Shown here in pieces: positions 20,789-32,735 of a stretch of DNA of 64,000 nt; within the stretch, counting starts at the first letter, position 1; every line of letters begins with the position of its first letter. A program made the translations under genes and the position numbers. The stretch lies in NCBI GenBank assembly GCA_001414345.1, contig LLCB01000113.1, positions 62,001-126,000 of the forward strand, given 5' to 3'. The notes under the pieces were generated by a model that was not told where the DNA came from, made no database searches, and was given only the letters and a program-made list of their open reading frames with translations. The stretch is from Hymenoscyphus infarciens (taxonomy: Eukaryota; Ascomycota; Leotiomycetes; Helotiales; Helotiaceae).

Positions 20789-23700
20789 CTCCTACTTAAT
20801 CTAAATACTCTTAGATTATAATACTAATATACTTTAATAAACCTTTAGCTAAAAACCTTTAAAAGATAAAAAGCTAAAGAAGAATATATAAGCAAGAAGA
20901 CTAATTAGAGTCCTTTAAGAAGTTAATTTAAGGTATTAACTTCGTTCTCTCCTTTTATATCTATAGTATATACTAAGACGCCTTCTATAGTTAAGTTACC
21001 TAGTATAGTATCTCCTCTTATACTTATGTTATTTATATAGTTATAGTTATCTAAGATATAGTAGAAATCTATTAGCTAGTCTAGTTAATTCTTAATATAC
21101 TCTTTTAAATATATAAGAAGTTGCTTACGTTTTATGTCTTTATCTTATCTTTTAAGTATATTAGTACTAAGCTTAACTTTAACTTTAATTGATTAATTAA
21201 TACTAAGTAGATACTTAGTATTATTGGTTTTAATACGTCTTTATATACTAGTAAAACGTTTAATTAAGAGTCCTTTATACTTAGTATATATAATATTAGT
21301 AAGCCTTGTTAGTAAGGGTTGGAGTAGTATCTGAAAGGCTTTTTTAGAGAGTATAGCAGATGCCTGGTATAGTAGAGGTAGTAGAGTATTAGAATAATAG
21401 CGTTTTAGAGATAGCTTAATTTTAGGACTTTATATAATAGGTAGTAATATATCTTCTACAAGTTCTACTACTCTTATAGGTTCTACTACTTCTATAGATT
21501 CTACTACTTCTATAGCTTCTACTACTCTTATAAGTTCTATATCCTTATCTTTAATATCGTTTAAATTAGTACTCTTATACCTAGAGTAGTTGTTAGAGGC
21601 TTATTCACTCTTAGAGTCGTTCTAAGCTAGGTCTACTAGAATAGGTTTTCTTCCTTTTAAGAGCTTTCGAGGATAGAGATTAATAACTTTATTTATTAGT
21701 ACTTTAATAAAAAGAGTATAGTTATAAGAGTCGATTTAAGTACTAAGAGTAACCTATTTAAAACCAGTAGCTTTAAGGTAACTAGGGCTCTAAGGCTATT
21801 GTTTAGAGTAGTCCTAGTTACTAGCGAGGTCTTGAATAAAGTGACTTAAGATAGCTAGATATCTCCTAACTAGGCTAGTATTACCTCCTCTATTAATCTA
21901 AATATTAAGGTTTCTTATATCTCTATCCTTTTATAGATAGTCGATGAATTTTCTTTATATACTAAGTAGACTTATAAAAGAGACGATATTAGTATCTTAA
22001 TACTTAACTTTAGTATTAGCGTCTAGAATAAGGAGTTATAGACCTATAAGGAGTTTTTATTTAATAACTATAACCTAGGTATACTATAGTATAGTAAGGT
22101 ATTATAACTAGTTTATTTTAACCTAGGTTTCTGTTTAAGTAACTATAAGTATAATAATTATATTTTAGGACTTGATTTAGTCTAGGCTAAAGATATATAA
22201 GAAGTATTTAAATAAAGAGTAGTACTTATTTATATTATCTTACTAATTTGTCTTTTCCTACTTTATATAATAGATAATAAAGTATTATATAATCTAGTAG
22301 AGTAAGTGTACTTTATTATAGGTACTATTAATTTTAGATAGGTAATACTAGATATTATAACTAGTAGAGTTAGTCTTTAGACTTCTAAGTAATAGGAGTT
22401 TTAAGTATTAAGTATTAATATCTATAAAGTTAAAAAAGAGTTCTTTTAAGAGAGTAATAGCTTTTAACTTTTTAAAAGTTATATTTAGAGTAATTTTAGT
22501 ATTTAACATTTTTTAAATAAAGTAAGTATCTAAAGAGATAATTTATAAATAATAGAGAGAGTTAATTATAAGATATTTTAGGTATTAGATATATATAGGT
22601 AGTTAGTATAGTAGCTAGGGTACTAGGTAGTCGACTATATAATATAAATTATTAGTCTTAGTAATATAATCTCCTCTTATAATTTATACTATATAGTTAT
22701 ATAACTTTTAAAAACTATAATAAAAAACGTTTTTTAAGTACTAGGTCTAATCTTTAGTATCTAAAAGTATAATAGTATAAATATAAAGAGTATATTATAT
22801 AACCTTTCTTTATTTTCTTTAAAGTGTTAAATACAGCTTTATAGTATTTTAAGCAAGTATAGAGTAATAACAGTACTCTACTAAGCTTTTAGACACCCCT
22901 CTTCTTAATATCTATTAAGAATTAGAACTTCTTAAAAGCATTCCTAGGAAGGGGTTTTATAAGTCTATCTACTACTTACTCTTTTATATTAATAAATATA
23001 AGGTTTATATATCCTTTAGCTTATACTTCTCTAACCTTAGTATCTTAGGTAGTAATATACTTAGTATAGTTATAATAGATAGGGTTTTTTATAAGTACTA
23101 TAGCTCTTTAATTATTATAAAGGATTACTATAGTAACTCTTAGTTTAGTCTCTAAGATAAGCTAGTCTAGGAGACGTTATAGCTAAATAGCTTTATTTAT
23201 AGTATTTATCTCCCTCTTAAGTTCTACTTTATATAAGGATAGTAAGACTATAGTCTATCTTTTAGATAACTATAAGATAACGCTACTACTAATATTAAAG
23301 AGGTATCTAGAAGTAGATTATCTAGTTTTATAATATCTAGCCTAGTTAGTATCTAAATAGCTTATAAGTCTCTTAAGCTTATCTTAAAACACTAAGTTAT
23401 AGTTTATAGTACTTTTAAGATAATATATAATTTATTTTACTACTATCTAATATTTATTAGTTAGATTAGATAAGAATCTATTTATAATAGATATAAGGTA
23501 AGTAATATCTAGTTAAGTACTAAGTATAATATATATAAAGGAACTAATAGCTAATTAGTATTATTATCTAAAAGGTTTAAAGCTTTTATAGTCTTTAAGA
23601 GTAGCTATAAGGTGATTATTAGCCTCTATTAGTATATAATATATCTTTATATTAAGTATGTTAAAATCTTATAGTATTTTCTTAATATAGGCTTATTATT

Positions 23701-26700
23701 CTAAGTAAAGTGTTTAGCGTTCTCTATCTTAAGTTACTATTATACCTAGATAGTAGACTACTAGACTAAGATTTAACATTTTAAAGTAAGTGTTTAATAC
23801 CTTTTTTACTTTGTTAATTTCCTATATTAATCCTTTAATAATAAAGAGGTTATTAATATAGACTATAATAATAATATCTTTATAGTAGAAGATACTAGTA
23901 TCTATATTAAGAGGTTTAAAACCTAAGGTTTTTAAGAAACTATAAAGAGTATTATACTAGACTTTAGGTACCTGCTTTAGGTTATAGAGTACCTTTTTAA
24001 GTTTATAGACTTTTATACTATTCTCTCTACTATTAGAAAACTCTATATAAACTTCTTCTTTAATATTCTTATATAAGAATATAGTTTTTATATCTATTTA
24101 CTTAATCTCTTAGTTTAAGATAGTAATAATTATAAATATAAGTTTATAGCTTATAGGCTTTATAATAGTAGTAAAAGTTTTATTAAAGTTAATACCTTCT
24201 TCTTATTTAAAACTATAAACTACCTAGTAAGCCTTATACTAAATAATCTAGCCTTTATTACCTATCTTAAGTTTATAGACCTATCTACTTATAAAAACCC
24301 TTTAGTTTATAAGTCTTTTAACCTCCTTCTAAATACTATTTTCTTTAATAGAATTAATCTTCTTATTTTTAGCTTCTATCTACTTTTAAGCTTTAGTATA
24401 TATATAAGCTTATTTATAAGTTTAGAGCTTAAAAACGTTATTTTATATCTAGGCTAGTAGTACTACTATAAAGTAGGTCTCGTTAATTAGTTAATAGATA
24501 AGAGCGAATAGTAGTAGGTTAGATAGAAGTACTAGTCAAAGACTATAGTCGTCTATATAGTCTACTATATTATCTAATAAGGTTTTTAGACTACTAAGAT
24601 TAGAGCTATTATTATTTATAAGGGGTTATAACTTCTAACATACTTATAATCTTAATACTCTTATAGTAGTAGGTATAGCTAGATTATAGTATATAATAAT
24701 TATTAGCTTTAATAGTAATAGTAGAGTAGGTAGAGGTATTACTTCTTTATTTCAACAAAGTACTAAGATATCGTTTTCTAAATTATTAGATAGCTCTATA
24801 AATCTAAAGCCTTTAAGCTTAAGTAAAGGTAGTAAGTAGCCTAGTCTTAGGTATACTCGTAGTTTCTTTATTTAACCCTTTCCTCTTAAAAGTATAAGTC
24901 TTTAATCTTTTATCTCCTACTAGTGTATTTTACTAGTAGTCTATAACTTATATTTATAAGACTTCTTAATTAGCTTTATAACTACTTTAGTAGTATCTAT
25001 AGCAGCTCTCTTAATTTTAAATATAAGGTTAGCTTTAAGGTTAACTATTTTACTTCGTTATTAATTAGGATTTACTTTATTAAGTTATTAGTTTAAAGTA
25101 ATCTTAGAAGTAAGGACTTTAGATACTAGTTCTTTCTCTTATAGGTTAACTTATATTTTATTAATATAAACATTATTAGCTTAAATAATTTTCTTATTAG
25201 TAGTTTAGATCTACTTAATATAATCTCTTTTATAGCCTATTAGGTGTCTAGAAAAAGTTTAAGCCTTTTTAGGCTTACTCTTTTTAAGCTTGTTTTTAAG
25301 AACTATATACTATAACTTTATAATTCTTAAATAATTAATATAAGAGTATAAGCTAGTAATAGCCTTAAAAGAGGAAATTTTAATAGCTATGTAAATATAT
25401 CTTTAGTAAAGATAGATAAAGGTTTATAATAATTTAAGCTAAAGGTAGTTAGTATAAAAGTTAAAGTAGTGCTTTCTTATTATCTCTACTATCTATTATA
25501 AGGTTTAGCTTAGACGTTTAGTAGCTCTATTTATCTTAAGATTGTTTAAGATTATAGTTTTAAGTATAATACCTTCTTCTTTAAGATATTTGCTAAGAGT
25601 AGTACTAATATATTCACCTTTATTATTACTATAAATATAATAGATCTATCGTTTAGAGCGCTCGTAGATAGCCTTATATTCCTTAAAACGAGCTAATATA
25701 TTACTTTTATATTTTATATTATAAGCTTCTATATCTTTTGTTTTATTATAGTAAAAGTATATCTAGTATTAAAAACTAAATAGTCTAAGTTTTAAGGGTC
25801 CTATAATATCTATATATACTAATTCTATAAGATAACGTCTAGGCTCTATATAGTCTAAATAAGGAACTGATTTTATATACCCTTTTATATAGATAGTATA
25901 GGTATAGCCTTCTATATATGTCTTTTTATCTATATTATAAGATCTTTTATAAAGTGCTTTAATTACTTTATCGCTTATATATCTTAAGTAAGTATACTAA
26001 GTTATATTTACTAGCTTATTAGTATAAGCGATCTAGGCTTTAACTAATATTTCAAAGTATAAGTAAGAGTATAGTAGAAGCTTATATTAGCTTAAAAGTA
26101 CTAAAAGTCCTTTATACCTTATAAGCTAAATTATAGTACTAGAAAGAGTTCTTAGTATTAATATCTAAAGGTTACCTTTAATAGTAAGTTTATAGACGTA
26201 TAGGTTTTTAGTATTTAGTAGAGTTTAAATATACTTATATGTTTTCTATAAGTTTATTTAGAGTCTCTTATTCAGTAGCTATAAGAAAGAAAGAAGGTTA
26301 GCTTCTAGAGTAGAGTAGTAGAGTATATTAGAGAGTAGTAGTATCTATAGTCTAGTTTCTATTTCTATAACTAACTTTACTATTCCTTTAAAGATAATAG
26401 GTAATTATATTCTACTAATGTCTACTACTACTTATAATTCGTTAAGGTCTAAAAGCTCTAGATTTATAAAGAGTAACTTCTAGTAATAGATAGATTTAGA
26501 GCACCTACTATTAATAATCTATCTTTATAATAAGGATTTAGGTGTTAAGGCTCTTAGTACTTTAAGATTTAGTATAAGATATACTATCTGAGCCTAATAA
26601 GAGATAGAGTAGTAGTAGGCTTTATTATTTTAGTTAATAACTAATAGTCTTATAAATACTATAGTAGTAGTCTTAGTATTCTTATCTCTTAACTTCTTTT

Positions 26701-28397
26701 TCTAATCCTAGGTATTACTTTAGAGGTAAGAACGCTTCTTACGTTTAATAGCTTTTATAGCTGCCTTATTAGCTATTTACTTATTATAAGCTAGCTTTAA
26801 GTAAAGATATTTCTTAATATAGTTTACTTCTAAATAATATATTTTACTATAATATATATATTTTAGTATTTTATTAGTTCTAGATTATTTATAAGTAAGT
26901 ATACCTATTATTATATTATTAGTATCTATAGTTATATATTATTCCTCCTTTTAGACTACTATTATAAGTTTACTAATAAGTATAATATAGCTAGTATTAT
27001 TAACGTAGTTATAAGTCTAAGCTTAATATCCTTTAAAAGTATTATATACTAGAGTAAGGCTGAATATATAAAGTTAACTAAACTAAGGATCTTTAAGTTT
27101 AGTATCTAGTAAGATAAGTAAGAGCTTATAATTAATCTAAAAGAACTAAGAGTTATACTCTTAAATAGAGGCGAAGACGTTAAGCTATAAGGATAAGAGC
27201 TTGCTTATAAGTTAATTAAATTATACTAATTCTTTAGGCTAAAATCTATTCTTAAGTTTTATAAGGAGTTATAAGATATTATTACTATTATTCTTAATAT
27301 AGTTCCTAGCTAAGAAGCTATACTTACTATATATTATATAGGATCTAACGTCTAAGAATTTAACTTATTCTTTATTATCCTTTCTATATTCTTTCTTCTT
27401 AGCTATTATTAGTTCTAAGATAGTAGCTTGTCTAGAACCTATAGCTTATACTACTAGGAGAGTATCTAGTTACTACTTCTTATAAGTGATAAGCTACTTA
27501 TAGTAGTAGTCTTTAATATAAAGGCTATTAATAACTCGTCTTTCTTATTTAGTCTAGTTAGCTTTATTAAGCTCTTAGATATTATTCTAAGTTTAATTTT
27601 TAGTAGATATAATTAAGAAGAGCTAGGTAAGCTAGGAGTAGAGGAGGTAGGAGTAATAGGTAAAGGTTCTTTAATATAGAGTCTAAAGATGTTTATAGAG
27701 CTTAGAGAAGAAAGAAGAAGTTCGTTTTTTAATAAGGATAATTTAGTAGTATTAGAGCTAATATTAGTTTTAGATTCAGTTTTAGATTCGGATTTAGATT
27801 CTAGATTAAAGGGTATATAATTAGAGTTTTTAAGTAGGTTGTCTTTATAAAAGTATTTAAGATAAGTTTAAAAAAGAGTTTAAGTATAATAAGGAAAAAG
27901 ATTAGGTTTAAAGTATAATATAAGTAAGTACTATCTTATCTTCTTTATTATTTAATAAGCTAGGAAGCGCTTTCTTAAAGCTACTTCTAGCCTTTCTTAA
28001 CTTATTTTAAATTAGCTCTTAGTAATCTCCTAAGACCTTATTTCTTCTAATATATTTATTTCGAATTTTTTGCTTATATTAATACGATTTTATAAGCTAT
28101 CTAAATAGTATATTAAGAGGTTAGTGTTTTTTTTTTAACTTCTTTAAGGTTACTAAGTTTTTTGCTACTAAGGAGCTATATAAGCTAGGTTAGAGGTTGA
28201 CCTAGTATTTTAGTACTTAAGTGCTTTAGTACTTTTATTATAACATATGTTAAGATGAATTAAAGGTAGTAATACTAGGTATAATAGATATAAGAGATCC
28301 TGTTTTTAAATTATAATAACTTATATATCTATTAGTAGAACACGCTTATACTAAGTTAAGGAATTATTTAAGGACTTAGTAGTAATTTAATTAATAA

Positions 28398-28426
28398 GTC
28401 TAGAGTAGAATTCCAGGCTTATAACC
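28398..28426 (-). other. Putative primer-binding site of the retrotransposon
   Basis: Read on the minus strand, the sequence directly inside the right LTR is GGTTATAAGCCTGG, close to the GGTTAT... primer sites of fungal copia elements, probably with RIP changes. This sets the element's orientation together with the RT and integrase frames. The tRNA primer is not determined. Confidence 0.5.
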
Positions 28427-28556
28427 TATTAAAAGGATAGTATAAGGTTTAATATAATTATATTACTTAAGTAATTCTAGAGGGGAATTGCTCTCTACTT
28501 ATATATAAGAGGGTTTAGGGAGACCTACATCACGTAACAGGTACGGATGTTCAACA
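28427..28556 (-). repeat. Right LTR (5' LTR of the element)
   Basis: 130-bp partner of 20659-20788. Here the first eight variable sites are A or T and the last seven (toward the outer end) retain G or C, the mirror image of the left copy. Confidence 0.93.
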
Positions 28557-28561
28557 AAATT
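28557..28561. repeat. Target site duplication AAATT, right copy
   Basis: Exact copy of 20654-20658, directly after the LTR end TTCAACA. Confidence 0.9.
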
Positions 28562-28690
28562 TTGTCTCGGATTCGAGTGAGCGACGCCGACGCATCTCCG
28601 TTGTCAAATTCTCTACCTTTTCTGCTCCCACGCTCGAAAGGTAAATCATCATTCCGAAGTCGATTTTCAAAATCTTTTGGGAAGAGTTGA
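28562..28690 (+). pseudogene. Detached 3' end of the kinase-SH3 gene
   Basis: Once one target duplication is allowed for, the kinase frame resumes here at TTG TCT CGG and stays open for 42 codons, reading LSRIRVSDADASPLSNSLPF at first and ending SRFSKSFGKS before TGA at 28688-28690. The Ser/Arg/Lys-rich tail shows no RIP change. It is separated from its gene by 7.9 kb and is no longer translated with it. It may have been a phosphorylated or basic targeting tail; that is an inference. Confidence 0.85.
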
Positions 28691-29503
28691 GGTTGCTCGG
28701 AAGCAAAATATATAACTATTTAAAATCTAATAGTGGCTTCTAATATTTTTTGACTACTACCTACTCTGTTTTGGGCTCCCTTAACTTTGAGTAAACTTGC
28801 TCAGTTCCTATCTATAATTGAGTGCATACACCATTCTTCTGAAGCGAAAACAGAGATATTATTACGACAGCAACCTAACCAAGGTCATAACTTAGACCAA
28901 GCTACTCGCATATTGAGATGTGAGTTAAAAATCACGGCATCAAATAATTAGATGTAGTGACAACAAAATCATCATAAAATTGCACCAGTGATAATATTAG
29001 AAGAGTTGTGATGTTCAGTGGTAACAGCACCTAACGGGGAAGTGACTCTCGTCTTTAAAACCAAAAGCATGACACCTTCATCTGCTCTCGAACTATGCTA
29101 TTGTCCTCGAGCTCATCACAGCTAGTTATACCGATTATAACTGGCTCTCGAAAGGGTCGGGGCTCGGTTAAAACGGCATGCCCGTGGTGCAGATCGCGAG
29201 CAGTTCAGTCAGTCAAGCCAGCGTACGCAATGCCACTTGCTACCCCCAAGGCCTCCATCGCTAGACTCTAGACGTGGGATATCCTCCATACAATAGACAG
29301 CTAAGAGCGGGTTTAAGCCAGAGAGTGCGATAGATGAGCTGCGATGGTTAGCACGAAGAAGACTCATTATCTCCTCGATTTCGTGACAGCGGGGGAGGAA
29401 CCTTGAGTTTGCATTTGGGGAGAAACCCTGTCATGCTGTAACCTAACCTGCATCTGAGCAGGCTGAAGTTGGGAAGGCACCATCGAGACCCAAGATTGAG
29501 GTT
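28691..29503. other. Intergenic, no supported gene
   Basis: Downstream of the former kinase stop. No frame or RNA gene is recognised. Confidence 0.55.
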
Positions 29504-30233
29504 TTGTCGAGCCACCAGAGAACTACCCAAGAACTGAATGAATTCCTCATTCCGCTTTCACTTGAATCAATTCTCCAACGAGCCTTGTCTTCAATAGCAA
29601 CTTCACAAGAATCGATCGAAGACTTGAACGTGGGGGACTCGCTTTGCTACTGCATCGTAGAACAAGAGAAGAAAACACAACTTTGGGATCATATCGTATA
29701 CCACAATTGTGCTGAAGTCTGTAAGTTTGGAAGCCTGTCAAGAAGAGGAAGATGCCAAACCTAAGCGATTGTTTTAGCGCCAGAACAAAGGAGATGGAAC
29801 TCCACCACCACCTATAACCATGATCATCGTGGGACCTACGCCACCGCGACCACGATTAATCCGCGAAGCTTATGCTTGATGTGAACCCCCTTTTGCAGAA
29901 ATGCGACGTCCAATACCAGGGGTCCCCTCGAACGATGAGCAAGTGCCAGCTTCCAAGGAAAATGGGGTCAATCGGGATAGACTCGATGGAGGAGAACGCA
30001 TACGCAGAAAAGAGGCTACCGGTGGGACAAGCGTGCGTGGAACATATTTGGATGAGGGGGTTTGGAGGTCGATACAATCCACGGCCTCGATTCGTACGAT
30101 TGGACCACGAATGTTTGTTGGGGGTTGGAACAAACATATTACAAGCAGCTTGGGGGTCTACAACAAAAGTTCTCAATATATGGCGCATGATAGCGATGAG
30201 TATCCAGACCCATATACTATGATGTAAGTTGAG
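29504..30233 (+). CDS. Uncertain hypothetical protein
   Basis: A frame from 29504 (MSSHQRTTQELNEFLIPLSL) runs to a good 5' splice site, gtaagt near 29720. A 3' site tgttttag near 29775 continues as PEQRRWNSTTTYNHDHRGTY. A further frame at 29901-30227 (RRPIPGVPSNDEQVPASKEN ... SDEYPDPYTMM) would need a second intron whose 5' site (gtggga) is poor. Composition suggests a real gene, but I do not recognise the family, and the exon structure and true end are unsettled. Confidence 0.35.
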
Positions 30234-30239
30234 CTTCTG

Positions 30240-32055
30240 CAACTTGTCAAGAAACCACTGTCGCTATGCAACTTTACGAATAATCTTATCGATATTCTCC
30301 TTGCTGTCCTCTTCATTGTCATCTATATCGTACCACCCAGAAATCAAAGTCTGCTAAAATGCTTCCTCGACGCGCTCTCCAGTTGGATATCTAGCTTTGG
30401 AACCGGATGCTACACATTCCTTTCAGTCAAACACAATCTGCTGGTCCTGTTGGAAATTCCTGGCCTGTTTCCGCACAGAACCATATATTATCATGAGGTT
30501 TCGAAATTCGACTGATCGAGGAAATTATATCAACGATATATCTAGACAGCTGTAGACGGGGTTGAGTCTCGTCAAGGACAAATTCGCTTTTTCTTGCTGT
30601 CTTCTTCGTCACTTTCTTCATACAGCGCTTCTAAAAGTTTTGTGGCGAAATTTAGACCCATCGAACCCCGTTGTCTTCCTCCCCGAGCCAAACAAGGGTT
30701 TGGGTAGCTGAGGAATAGATATTCCGCATTTCACCGACTCGTTTCCCCTTCTCTCCATTGTCGGATTGTTTGATAGTTATAGAATCCACCCAAAGAGTAT
30801 GAGTTTCCCCTTTTAGTTAGAGGTGAGAGAGGAAGCGGTGGAGGGTGGAGGGAATCTCGATGTGTTTTCCATCGCAGAGGAGTGTTTGTTGGTCGGTTGG
30901 GGATCCCCAACAATTCGGAGAAGTCCGGGGCAGTGGAGAGCGGGTGGGATGTTATGGTGCAAGTCATTTCGCCGGTTTTGGGTGCGGGCGGGAGCGTGAG
31001 TAGACGGATGTGTGTTTGTGTTTCTGATGAGGGGAGCGGTATATATTCGCAAGGTTCCGTCATTTAGGTCTGCTTTTGAGGCTGGTACTTGAAAGTAATT
31101 GAGTAAGTAAGGTAAAAAAAATCCCAAAATAGGCAACTGACCTTGGCGAGGCTTCATTGGTCAGGATCGATGGACTCCAAACAATTTTCTAATGTTTGCC
31201 CAGGTACCTGTGATGTAGCCGATGGCACTTTGAAAAGAATGCGGCAGATAAGCAGCAGATTTTATAGATAATTGCAGTAACTACCAAACTCTAGAGCAAT
31301 GAACTTGTGTTCTATAGGCACATCGGAAGCTTTTTTCTATAGAGAGACTGCTTCTAAGAGTTGTTTTCCGTGGCCCAAACGTTCTTGGGAGCGGGAAAGT
31401 CTCCACCACAGTTCTGTCCAGGTCATATATATACGCTCAAAAGTTTACCACTGCCATGACTTTAAACAGGAACAGTGAAATGGCACAGGTAGTAATTTGA
31501 AGAATTTGAAATAGGTAAAAAGCCCAGCTGCTAATCGAACAAAGGAACAAGAAACCCCAAGCTTTTAATCTTACACCAGTCAACTCCAGGCCCAAAGAAA
31601 GAATCAAAGACTATATCAAGTCCATCTGCACAAGCTCATCGCAATATTTGTGCTGGCGGTTTGAAGAGAACATTCCTCCCAGAATATAAAACAAGATCAA
31701 CCCTAAATGAACCGCCTGTAACATATGTGAATTGAAGAGAAATGGAATTCGTGGATGGGAAAAGGCGATTCGCAAGAGACATTTGGGTATCATTTGGAAA
31801 AAATTTAGACAATCTCCGCTATTTCCAGCTTACTTCGATTTGCTTGAGGAGGTTCGGGAAAATCTGGGGGAGGAAGCACGTCAGCATGAAATTGGCGGGC
31901 AACTGAAAAGAAACCCGAAAGCTGCTGACACGCGATCACGCCAGATGTAGAAACACATTCGTAGCTCCCCCCGCATCCTCATTTCTTGCCCTGGGCATGC
32001 GCAAGAGGCAGGACGCAGCATATCATTCAAACTGGATATTGGGAGAATCAATTAC
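30240..32055. other. Intergenic, no supported gene
   Basis: Several short frames on both strands overlap without conserved features, so no gene is called. The last part may be 3' sequence of the minus-strand gene ending at 32056. Confidence 0.45.
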
Positions 32056-32735
32056 TCACGGTTTTCTGGATTCAACCTTGACATCCTTTTGCGCCTCCTG
32101 GTTCCAAAGGCGACTCTTATATCCTGGAAATGTGCTCAAATTCCACGCCTTTACCATAAAGCTCTGTGTATTATCGACATAGTTCTCGTTCTTCAGCTCC
32201 TTGACCCCAACCTTGACTCCATCCTTTGTAAACACGACGTTCTTAGATTGCATCTTATCGGAGGCGGCATTGGATATGTTTTGGACGGAGAGGTAGATGT
32301 GGTAGCCAACGAAGGCGCATATGCCCAAGAAGGTCAGGAAGAAGATGAGAGGAAGGGATTTCCTGGCAGATTTGTTAGTACCATCTTCTACGTAAGGATG
32401 TTATGTATTTACACAAAAGCTGATTGGGGTGGTGGGGGAGGCTTCGGTGTTGATCGTCCCCAGGCCATTTTGATTGCTGATCTTCAAGTGTTGGTAATTG
32501 GCAAATGTCGCAGACAGTGTTGAAGTTGGTTGATGGAAAGAAAGGAAAGGGGATTAGAGAATTGAAAAGGAGAGGACCCTGTTGGAAGGAAGGATGGATG
32601 GATGTTGGAGGAAGGCTGAGGCTTAGGGGCATAATAAAATGGCCACATGCAAATAGATTGTGAACCTTCCCAGGCCTCAGGGTTGTCGGGCTGAGTGAGG
32701 ACGCACGTGACTTGGAAAACGGATGCACTGGCCAT
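32056..32735 (-). CDS. Small single-pass membrane protein, conserved in filamentous fungi
   Basis: Exon 1 starts at 32735 (MASASVFQVTCVLTQPDNPE). Exon 2 (from 32362, after a tactaac branch site and a ccag acceptor) encodes the membrane helix KSLPLIFFLTFLGICAFVGY followed by HIYLSVQNISNAASDKM, NVVFTKDGVKVGVKEL and NYVDNTQSFMVKAWNLSTFP. The only in-phase donor I find is AT|gtggcc at 32647/32646, which gives 131 residues; the junction is therefore uncertain. I recall similar proteins as uncharacterised ER or organelle membrane proteins. The function is unknown. The gene is convergent with nothing close. Confidence 0.65.

Larger units (their letters stand above)
20659..28556 (-). mobile_element. 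RIP-degraded Ty1/copia LTR retrotransposon
   Basis: The element is 7898 bp, with 130-bp LTRs that begin TGTTGAA and end TTCAACA (a perfect inverted pair when the two copies are combined). It lies on the minus strand. There the decayed frames read, in order, an integrase piece (ELVYIDIIGPLK near 25810; SNNKGEYIS near 25620), the reverse transcriptase active site (IIIIVYINNLFII near 23880, standing for YVDDLLI), AYYLG-like and LYLE motifs, and an RNase H piece (TR*STSRYLF near 23300). That Int-RT-RH order is the copia order. No frame over 60 codons survives; TGG codons have become TAG, and CA/TG dinucleotides are very rare. The element is dead. It is inserted in the last exon of the kinase gene. 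Confidence 0.95.

Noticed and set aside
20659..28556. Possibility that the AT-rich block is mitochondrial DNA or a centromere piece
   Set aside because: Precise LTRs, target duplication and copia integrase/RT/RNase H text on the minus strand explain it as a RIP-mutated retrotransposon.
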